This document shows positions 7,859 to 13,127 of a stretch of DNA of 13,127 bases, piece after piece. Location: contig JAQGKG010000240.1 of the NCBI GenBank assembly GCA_028290245.1, positions 1 to 13,127 on the forward strand. Reading direction: 5' to 3'. The stretch comes from Devosia sp. Its GTDB lineage: Bacteria; Pseudomonadota; Alphaproteobacteria; Rhizobiales; Devosiaceae. The notes beneath the pieces were generated by a model that saw only the letters and a list, made by a program, of their open reading frames with translations, made no database searches and was not told the DNA's origin. Both the position numbers and the translations under genes were made by a program. Numbering within the stretch: position 1 is the first letter of the stretch; each line of letters begins with the position of its first letter.

Positions 7859-8299
7859 CTACTTCAGCTCGTCCAGCGCCGCTTGCTCGTCATCGCTCAA
7901 TCCCGCCGTCACCGTCCGTCGCTTGCGGCCCAACACAAACAATGTACCCAGCCCCACCAGCAACAGCCCCGGCGCAGCGATCCAGAGCAGCACCGTGTGG
8001 TTGTTGAGCCGGGGATTGAGCAGCACATATTCCCCGTAGCGATCGACTAGGAACTGGCGCACTGCTTCGTCGCTGTCGCCCTTCACCAAGCGATCCCGGA
8101 CCAGCAGCCGGAGATCCTTGGCAAGGTCGGCGTCGCTGTCGTCGATAGATTGGTTTTGGCAGACGAGGCAGCGCAACCCCGACGAGATGTCGCGAGCGCG
8201 CTGCTCCAGCACCGGATCGGGTAGCACCTCGTCGGGGCTTAACGCCGCAACGGGTGATACCAGGCATAGCACCAGCAGGAGCGCTCGAAGCCAGGTCAT
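7859..8299 (-). CDS. ccmH: Cytochrome c maturation protein CcmH (CycL), thiol-oxidoreductase subunit of the heme ligation complex
   Basis: 146 residues, the normal short alphaproteobacterial form without a fused CcmI-like TPR part. A signal peptide covers about 1-20 (WLRALLLVLCLVSPVAAL). The periplasmic three-helix domain carries the redox motif LRCLVCQNQS, with Cys44 and Cys47, which reduces the CXXCH cysteines of apocytochrome c before heme attachment. RYGEYVLLNPRLN is the conserved end of this domain. One membrane helix is about 102-123, followed by a short cytoplasmic tail. The ATG overlaps the ccmF stop as ATGA. It is the last gene of the ccmI-E-F-H operon. No CcmG thioredoxin gene is in the window. 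Confidence 0.95.
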   Translation of the reverse strand: MTWLRALLLVLCLVSPVAALSPDEVLPDPVLEQRARDISSGLRCLVCQNQSIDDSDADLAKDLRLLVRDRLVKGDSDEAVRQFLVDRYGEYVLLNPRLNNHTVLLWIAAPGLLLVGLGTLFVLGRKRRTVTAGLSDDEQAALDELK

Positions 8300-10269
8300 T
8301 CGGCTGGACTCGCCACGGTCTTGCGAGCGCGCTGGGGCGCTCCGACGCGATGCTTGCGGTCCGTCAGCGAGATCATGCCCGCCAGCGCCATCAGGATGGC
8401 GCCGAGCCAGATCAGGGTGATGTAGGGCTTGTGCCAGATGCGCACGACATGGGTGTTATCCAGCGGTTCTCCGAGCTGCAGATAGAGCTGGGAGAAGCCG
8501 TAGGTCTCGATGGCCGCCTCGGTGGTCGGCATGCCACTGGCCACATAAGTGCGCCGGTCGGCCATCATCTCGCGCGTGCTACCGCCGGGCGCGGTCACGG
8601 TGAAGCGACCCTCGTCGGACAGGTAGTTAGGGCCGGGCACCTGCTGGAAATCGTCGAAGGCTATGGTGTAGCCCGAAAGTTCAGCTGTTTCACCTGGGTT
8701 AAGCGTGGTGACCAGTTCGGTTTCCCACGCCGTTGTGGCGACAATGCCCAAGACGGTAACGCCCATGCCGAAATGTGCCAGCGCGGTCGACCACGTGGTG
8801 CGCGGCAAGCCGAACAGCCGGCGCATGCTCTCGCCCAAGGGAATGCGACCCAGCTTGCTGCGCTCGACCAATTCAGCAATGGCACCGAACGCCACCCAGA
8901 AGCCAAGCAATAAGCCCAGTGGCGCCAGCGATATGGAGACGCCACCTAACGCTGAAATCAGGATGGTCGCGAATATCGCCAAAGCCGCTGCGCCGATCAG
9001 ACGTTGTGCCGCGCCCACCACGTCAGCCCGTTTCCACGCTAGCAACGGCCCAAACGGTAGCACCAGCAGCAGCGGGGCCATCAGGGCACCGAAAGTCAGG
9101 TTGAAAAACGGCGCACCGACCGAAATGGTAGTGCCGGTCAGGGCATCGAGCAGCAGCGGATAAAGCGTGCCGACCAATACCGCACCGACTGCCGTAGCGA
9201 GGAACAGGTTGTTGAGGATCAGCGCGCCCTCGCGGCTGACCGGCGCGAACAAGCCGCCTTGCCGCAGCGACGATGCGCGGAACGCGAACAGCGCGAAGGC
9301 ACCGCCGATGACCAGCGCCAAGAGCGCTAGGATCACCATGCCGCGGGTCGGATCGCTGGCGAAAGTATGCACCGATGTGAGGATGCCGGAGCGTACGAGG
9401 AACGTCCCCAGCAGCGACAGGCTGAAGGTGATGATGGACAAGAAGATCGTCCAGATTTTCAGCGCATTGCGCTTTTCCATGACTAGCGCCGAATGCAGCA
9501 GCGCTGTGCCGGCCAGCCAAGGCATGAAGCTGGCGTTCTCCACTGGATCCCAGAACCACCAGCCACCCCAGCCGAGCTCGTAATAGGCCCAGTACGAACC
9601 CATTGCGATGCCCATGGTCAGGAAGATCCAGCTCAACATCGCCCATGGCCGAACCCATCTGGCCCACGCCTGGTCGATGCGGCCCGAAATCAGCGCGGCG
9701 ATGGCAAAGGAAAAGCAGATCGAGAAGCCGACATATCCGGCGTAAAGCAGCGGCGGATGGATGGCGAGGCCGACATCCTGCAGCACCGGATTGAGGTCAT
9801 TGCCCTGCAGCGGCGCCGGGAAGACGCGCTCGAACGGGTTCGAGGTGAACAGCGTGAAGCCAGTAAACGCCGCCGTCAGCATGCTCTGCGTCGCCAGCAC
9901 CAGCGACAACAGATCGTCGGGCAGGCGCCGGCCGAACGCCGCGACCATGGCGCCGAATGACACCAGGATGAAAATCCACAGAACCAGCGAGCCCTCGTGA
10001 TTGCCCCACACCCCAGAGATCTTGAACAGCAGCGGCTTTAACGAATGGGAGTTGTTGACGGCCAGCAGCAGGCTGAAATCGGAGGTCACAAAGGCCTGGA
10101 TCAGCGCCGCGAAAGCCACCGCCACCAATACGAATTGCAGTACCGCGCCCTGGCTCAGCACCAGCGCGATCCGCTGGCCGCTTCGCCAGTAGACATAGCC
10201 GCCCACTGTCGAGATGGCGGCAATGGCAAAGGCCAGGATGAGGGCGAAGTGACCGAGTTCGATGCTCAC
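8296..10269 (-). CDS. ccmF: Cytochrome c heme lyase subunit CcmF (CycK)
   Basis: 657 residues from the GTG at 10269. That start overlaps the ccmE stop as GTGA and has GGAG five bases upstream. The ATG at 10287 would add six residues and lie deeper inside ccmE, and known CcmF proteins begin near the residues IELGHFALIL. The protein is a large polytopic membrane protein of the heme handling family. The tryptophan-rich WWD domain (GWGGWWFWDPVENASF, about 233-248) faces the periplasm and holds heme. His172 (IHPPLLYAG), His259 (LLHSALV), His301 (SVHTFA) and His499 (ALAHFGMG) match the four histidines known to ligate the two hemes in E. coli CcmF. GNHEGS about 89-94 is also conserved. With CcmH and CcmI it transfers heme from CcmE to apocytochrome c. 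Nothing appears missing. Confidence 0.96.
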   Translation of the reverse strand: MSIELGHFALILAFAIAAISTVGGYVYWRSGQRIALVLSQGAVLQFVLVAVAFAALIQAFVTSDFSLLLAVNNSHSLKPLLFKISGVWGNHEGSLVLWIFILVSFGAMVAAFGRRLPDDLLSLVLATQSMLTAAFTGFTLFTSNPFERVFPAPLQGNDLNPVLQDVGLAIHPPLLYAGYVGFSICFSFAIAALISGRIDQAWARWVRPWAMLSWIFLTMGIAMGSYWAYYELGWGGWWFWDPVENASFMPWLAGTALLHSALVMEKRNALKIWTIFLSIITFSLSLLGTFLVRSGILTSVHTFASDPTRGMVILALLALVIGGAFALFAFRASSLRQGGLFAPVSREGALILNNLFLATAVGAVLVGTLYPLLLDALTGTTISVGAPFFNLTFGALMAPLLLVLPFGPLLAWKRADVVGAAQRLIGAAALAIFATILISALGGVSISLAPLGLLLGFWVAFGAIAELVERSKLGRIPLGESMRRLFGLPRTTWSTALAHFGMGVTVLGIVATTAWETELVTTLNPGETAELSGYTIAFDDFQQVPGPNYLSDEGRFTVTAPGGSTREMMADRRTYVASGMPTTEAAIETYGFSQLYLQLGEPLDNTHVVRIWHKPYITLIWLGAILMALAGMISLTDRKHRVGAPQRARKTVASPAE

Positions 10270-10736
10270 GGTGTCTCCGGCCGCCATTCGCCACTGGCCT
10301 TCAGCGCATCGACGACTTCCTTGGGGATGTAATTCTCGTCGTGCTTGGCGAGCACATTGCTGGCTATGAAGCTGCCATCGGGACCCATGCTGCCTTCGGC
10401 CACGACGCCCTGCCCCTCGCGGAACAGGTCGGGCAGGATGCCGGTGTAGCTTGCCACGATGTCATTGGCATTGTCGGTCACGATGAAATGGTTCTCCTGT
10501 CCATCGCGGGTCCAACTGCCGTCCTTGACCAATCCACCCAGCCGAATTGGCGTCCCGGCTTCGACCTGCCGCGCAATCACGTCGGATGGCGAATAGAAGA
10601 ACACGATCTGGTCACGCAAAGCCACCAATACCAGCGTCGTCGCCAGCGCCAGCACCACGCCGAGCGCAGAGATGGTCGCCAGCCGCTTCTGCTTGCGAGA
10701 CCAGCCTTTCTTGCGGATGGCTGCGGGCATGATCAT
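10266..10736 (-). CDS. ccmE: Heme chaperone CcmE (CycJ)
   Basis: 156 residues. A basic cytoplasmic N terminus (RKKGWSRKQKR) leads to one membrane helix about 20-41, then a periplasmic OB-fold beta-barrel with FYSPSDV, IRLGGLV and YTGILPDLFREGQGVVAEG. The heme-binding motif is HDENY, with His132 (codon 10341-10343), which binds heme covalently, and Tyr136, an axial ligand in the family. CcmE carries heme from CcmABCD to CcmF. The ATG at 10736 overlaps the ccmI stop (ATGA) and has GGAG (10744-10747) seven bases upstream, which favours it over the second ATG at 10730. The C-terminal tail is short, as usual in rhizobial forms. Confidence 0.96.
   Translation of the reverse strand: MIMPAAIRKKGWSRKQKRLATISALGVVLALATTLVLVALRDQIVFFYSPSDVIARQVEAGTPIRLGGLVKDGSWTRDGQENHFIVTDNANDIVASYTGILPDLFREGQGVVAEGSMGPDGSFIASNVLAKHDENYIPKEVVDALKASGEWRPETP
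10275..10279 (-). promoter_or_regulatory. Ribosome binding site deciding the GTG start of ccmF
   Basis: CGGAG on the minus strand, inside the end of ccmE, lies five bases before the GTG at 10269. It supports GTG over the ATG at 10287, which has no good site before it. Confidence 0.6.
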
Positions 10737-11818
10737 GGCTGTGCTCCATTCAGCTTGAGGCCGGCGCCGAGCGCCAGTATATCGAGGTCGCCGTGATTGA
10801 AGGCCTGCGGGTAAGCGACCACAGCGTCATCATAGGTTGCCTGAGCACTGTCGGTATCGCCCAGCACCAGATAGGCCCGCACCAATTGCGTCCATTCCTC
10901 GATAGTGCCGCCATTAGCCGAGAGACGCCCGGCAAGGCCGCTTACCATTTGCCCGATGGCTGCGGCTTCAGCATCATTGGCCGGTGCAACGCCGCCATTC
11001 TGTGCCACGGCAAGCCCCTGCTGCGCCGTGGTCAACCAAGGCTCGCCGCCCTTGGACAGCGCAAGCGCTTCCTGCCAGGCAGTTACTGCGGCGGGGTAAT
11101 CTTCGGCGCGGGTCAGTTCGGCAGCGATATACAGCCGCGACAGCACATGGGTCGGATCGGATGCAGCGGCGGCGCGCAGCAGGGTCATGGCTTCGGGTGA
11201 ACCAGCGCCATTCGACGCCAGCATCAGCGCTTCCGCGAGGCTGGTCTGCAAATCGGCTGTCGGTGCGCTGAGCTCGATGATGCGGCGATAGGCACGAGCG
11301 GCGTCGGCATAGCGCGACAATTCGAGATAGGCCGGCGCGATCACCGTCCAGCCGCGCAGGTCATCCGGATTGGCGGTGAGCTGGCTTTCGATGCGCGTAA
11401 TGGCGTCTTCGAGATCGATCGTCTGGGCCACCGCTTCCGGCCGCCCGGCTAGGGGCTGGCTCGGCATGTCCGGGCTGCCGAGCACGGCGTAAATGCCGAG
11501 CGTTACCACTGCGATACCCGCAAGACCGGCCAACAAAGGCGCCTGACCCAAGCCCTTCGCAGTGGCCACGACGTGTCCTGCTTCGGCCTTTAGACGGAGG
11601 ATTTCACGCGCTAGTTCGCCCTTGGCGGCCTGCGCTTCGACCTCGCCCAGTTTGCCGGCGGCGAGATCGGCGTCGATCCCAGCCAGCACAAGGCGAAAAT
11701 GGCTGTTGGGATCGTCCAATTCAGGAGCTGTGTCGTTGACCACACGCCGGCCCGCCGCGTAGAAAAGTGCAGCGCAGGCAATGGCGGTGATGGCTATGGC
11801 GATGAACCAGAAAAGCAT
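10733..11818 (-). CDS. ccmI: Cytochrome c-type biogenesis protein CcmI (CycH)
   Basis: 361 residues from the ATG at 11818. The frame remains open upstream to an ATG at 11956, but the extra 46 residues are not like any CcmI, while MLFWFIAIAIT matches the usual membrane-anchored start. The first membrane helix is about 2-22 and is followed by the conserved charged cytoplasmic segment (DDPNSHFRLVLAGIDADLAAGKL). The second helix is about 93-114. The periplasmic part has TPR-like helices about 130-260 (WTVIAPAYLELSRYADAARAYRR) and further helical repeats to the end. In the family this domain binds apocytochrome c and presents it to CcmF/CcmH. AGGG lies only three bases before the ATG, so the ribosome site is weak. 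First gene of the operon. Confidence 0.93.
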   Translation of the reverse strand: MLFWFIAIAITAIACAALFYAAGRRVVNDTAPELDDPNSHFRLVLAGIDADLAAGKLGEVEAQAAKGELAREILRLKAEAGHVVATAKGLGQAPLLAGLAGIAVVTLGIYAVLGSPDMPSQPLAGRPEAVAQTIDLEDAITRIESQLTANPDDLRGWTVIAPAYLELSRYADAARAYRRIIELSAPTADLQTSLAEALMLASNGAGSPEAMTLLRAAAASDPTHVLSRLYIAAELTRAEDYPAAVTAWQEALALSKGGEPWLTTAQQGLAVAQNGGVAPANDAEAAAIGQMVSGLAGRLSANGGTIEEWTQLVRAYLVLGDTDSAQATYDDAVVAYPQAFNHGDLDILALGAGLKLNGAQP

Positions 11819-11941
11819 GGGCCCTGGACGCTTGACGCCGGCATGCGGCAAGATTTTGCCATCTATAGTCCCAATGCAGCGAAACACCATCAAAACACGA
11901 GAACGTGGGCTGGACGCATTGCCACAGGCACCCCGCCGGGC
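11819..11941. promoter_or_regulatory. Divergent promoter region between the ccm operon and the FAD-oxidoreductase pair
   Basis: 123 bases between divergent start codons, so promoters for both directions should be here. On the minus strand, TTGATG (about 11887-11892) lies 18 bases before ACTATA, a weak candidate for the ccm operon. An inverted repeat GGCAA-gatt-TTGCC at 11847-11860 could be an operator. On the plus strand a TATAGT (11864-11869) has no matching -35 box at the usual distance. All of this is by eye only. Confidence 0.35.
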
Positions 11942-13006
11942 ATGAACCAGACCCACGCCGATTTCGTCATCGTCGGATCGACGCCCCTATCCCGGCTCGT
12001 GGCAGGGCTGCTGGCATCGGCATATGGCAAGTCGGTGATTTTCGCAGGCGAAAGCCAGTCGGCCTACCGCCTGCCGCGCGGCGTCGACCTTTCGGTGGCA
12101 GCGATCACCCGGCCTGAAACCTGGGACATGCTGAAGCCGCTGGTCGCCGAAACGCTCAAGCTGATCTCGCGCATTGGCGGCCGCAGCGCCCGCTCACGCG
12201 TCGATCCAATCCTCTTTGCCGAGGATGAGGTGGGTAAGATCGCGCTGGCCCACGTCCGTCAGATGGCCTTGGCCTTCGGGCATGCTGCAGAACCGATTGG
12301 CGAAAAGACCCTTAGACTAGGTCGTGACGGAATTATTCTTCGCGACGCGGTGTTGCTGCATGGGCCAGCGCTGGAATCGTCGCTAGATCGCTGGCTGCAA
12401 CAGCATCGCGTGCGCCGCCTTGGGTCTGCCGAAACACTGAGCATCCGACCCAATGGCAGCGCCGAAGTGGTCTCTGGCGATGAGCGGGTCGAGATCGGCC
12501 AAAGCGTGCTGGCCGATGACATGGCCATCCTGAAGCACGTACCCATCGCGCAATGGCCGAGCCTATTGCAGCGGCAACTCACCAGCACGGTGTTCACCGA
12601 GCCAACTCGCCTGATAGCGGCGCCGGTCATGCTGCAACTCGACAGCGGACTGACCATGGTGCAGCAGCCAAACCGCGGCATCACCGCCATGGGCGCTGGC
12701 AGTATGGATGCCTTCGCCGCCCGACTCGGCGTGCTGCTCGGCGGCAAGCGTGAATTCCGTCAGGCGGGCCAATCGAGCTACCACAGCGTCATCGCCAGCG
12801 ACGCCGCGCCGGCCGTCGGGCGGCTCGGTGGCGTTGGCTCCGACATCCTCGCCGGATTTGGTCCGACCGGCGCATTTTTCGCACCCGCCGTTGCGCGCTG
12901 GCTAACCGGCGTCGCCAGCCCAGTCGAAAACGCCTGGTTCGCAGCGCGGCTGGTCAATCGCAACTCCGCATCATCACAGGTCGCGGACGTCGGGGTGACC
13001 CTATGA
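11942..13006 (+). CDS. FAD-dependent oxidoreductase-like protein (DAO type), function unknown
   Basis: 354 residues from the ATG at 11942. The frame is open from 11699, but the expected N-terminal nucleotide-binding strand sits right after this Met, so the upstream part is not needed; the ribosome site is weak. ADFVIVGSTPLSRLVAGLL (residues 6-24) occupies the place of the Rossmann GxGxxG, but the glycines are largely replaced. The following SVIFAGES resembles the second strand. The C-terminal segment DILAGFGPTGAFFAPAVARWL (about 301-321) matches the conserved end of D-amino-acid-oxidase-type flavoproteins, where it helps hold FAD. The middle has no motif I can name. It overlaps by ATGA with a gene for a sarcosine-oxidase-alpha-like 2Fe-2S protein, which suggests a heteromeric amine or amino-acid dehydrogenase/oxidase of the SoxBA, HcnABC or opine-oxidase kind. 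Substrate, and whether FAD is really bound, are unknown. Confidence 0.7.
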   Translation: MNQTHADFVIVGSTPLSRLVAGLLASAYGKSVIFAGESQSAYRLPRGVDLSVAAITRPETWDMLKPLVAETLKLISRIGGRSARSRVDPILFAEDEVGKIALAHVRQMALAFGHAAEPIGEKTLRLGRDGIILRDAVLLHGPALESSLDRWLQQHRVRRLGSAETLSIRPNGSAEVVSGDERVEIGQSVLADDMAILKHVPIAQWPSLLQRQLTSTVFTEPTRLIAAPVMLQLDSGLTMVQQPNRGITAMGAGSMDAFAARLGVLLGGKREFRQAGQSSYHSVIASDAAPAVGRLGGVGSDILAGFGPTGAFFAPAVARWLTGVASPVENAWFAARLVNRNSASSQVADVGVTL

Positions 13007-13127
13007 AGCTCCGCTCCGCCCGCCTCGGCGTCGATACCAAGCATTTGCTGCAGGGCAGCGCCATCGACCGCAGCCAACCGCTGCAGTTTCGGCTCGACGG
13101 GCGCGTCATCCACGGCTTTGTGGGCGA
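13003..13127 (+). CDS. N terminus of a 2Fe-2S (Fer2_4) protein like sarcosine oxidase alpha subunit, 3'-truncated by the window edge
   Basis: The ATG overlaps the stop of the preceding gene as ATGA, which indicates translational coupling. Only 41 residues are visible. They read MKLRSARLG..., then GSAIDRSQPLQFRLDGRVIH and GFVG, matching the start of sarcosine oxidase alpha subunits (the IDRS-P-FTFDG-GxxGDT pattern) and the small 2Fe-2S subunits of HcnA/OoxA-type dehydrogenases. The cysteines that would bind the cluster lie beyond the window, so the cluster is not proven. Whether this is a short ferredoxin-like subunit or a full-length alpha subunit of about 900-1000 residues cannot be told from here. 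Confidence 0.72.
   Translation, partial: MKLRSARLGVDTKHLLQGSAIDRSQPLQFRLDGRVIHGFVG

Noticed and set aside
7256..8050. Plus-strand open frame across the degP/ccmH gap
   Set aside because: Most of it is antisense to degP and ccmH, the product is Pro/Ser/Arg-rich without motifs, and there is no ribosome site.
9023..9667. Minus-strand frame of 214 codons inside ccmF
   Set aside because: It overlaps essential CcmF motifs in another frame and reads as low-complexity Arg/Ala/Gly-rich sequence, typical of shadow frames.
11699..11941. N-terminal extension of the FAD-oxidoreductase frame
   Set aside because: The nucleotide-binding strand expected at the very N terminus starts just after the ATG at 11942. 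The upstream part overlaps ccmI antisense and is not flavoprotein-like.
11819..11956. 46-residue N-terminal extension of ccmI
   Set aside because: The CcmI family begins with the membrane helix at MLFWF, and the extension would overlap the divergent gene's start and fill the promoter region.

Overview
The window reads as ordinary chromosomal backbone of a GC-rich alphaproteobacterium, most likely order Hyphomicrobiales (Rhizobiales) and possibly Devosia-like. The reasons are the gene families, their order (ccmI-ccmE-ccmF-ccmH, then degP, an OmpR-family response regulator, a histidine kinase, glnE, and a PAS-type histidine kinase facing it, an arrangement I recall from rhizobia), and uniformly high-GC codon use. 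No phylogenetic marker is present, so the genus is a guess. I see no mobile element, CRISPR array, tRNA, rRNA or pseudogene. No stretch without a gene exceeds 300 bases.

Layout. Positions 1-1018 (+) hold the C-terminal part of a PAS/HisKA sensor kinase that begins outside the window. It converges on glnE (1022-3904, -), with three bases between the two stop codons. Upstream of glnE on the same strand lie a membrane sensor kinase (3942-5366, TTG start) and its OmpR-family response regulator (5370-6041). Together these form a regulator-kinase-glnE unit. A strong intrinsic terminator at about 6079-6108 separates this unit from degP (6118-7683), a periplasmic HtrA-type protease with two PDZ domains. 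After a 175-base gap come the cytochrome c maturation genes ccmH, ccmF, ccmE and ccmI (7859-11818, -), transcribed in the order ccmI to ccmH. Every junction in that operon is a 4-base start/stop overlap.

A 123-base divergent spacer (11819-11941) separates the ccm operon from a plus-strand pair that runs off the right edge. The first gene encodes a 354-residue FAD-oxidoreductase-like protein of the DAO type with an eroded N-terminal dinucleotide-binding motif. The second, joined by an ATGA overlap, has an N terminus like sarcosine oxidase alpha subunits (2Fe-2S, Fer2_4 type).

How the genes fit together. CcmI, CcmH and CcmF ligate heme to apocytochrome c, and CcmE delivers the heme. DegP handles periplasmic protein quality control. 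The two-component pair probably senses an envelope or periplasmic signal, and its target is unknown. GlnE adjusts glutamine synthetase activity. The FAD/2Fe-2S pair at the right edge is the least understood part and the best candidate for something not yet described. The rest is well-known biology with a few local curiosities in start sites, overlaps and short repeats.
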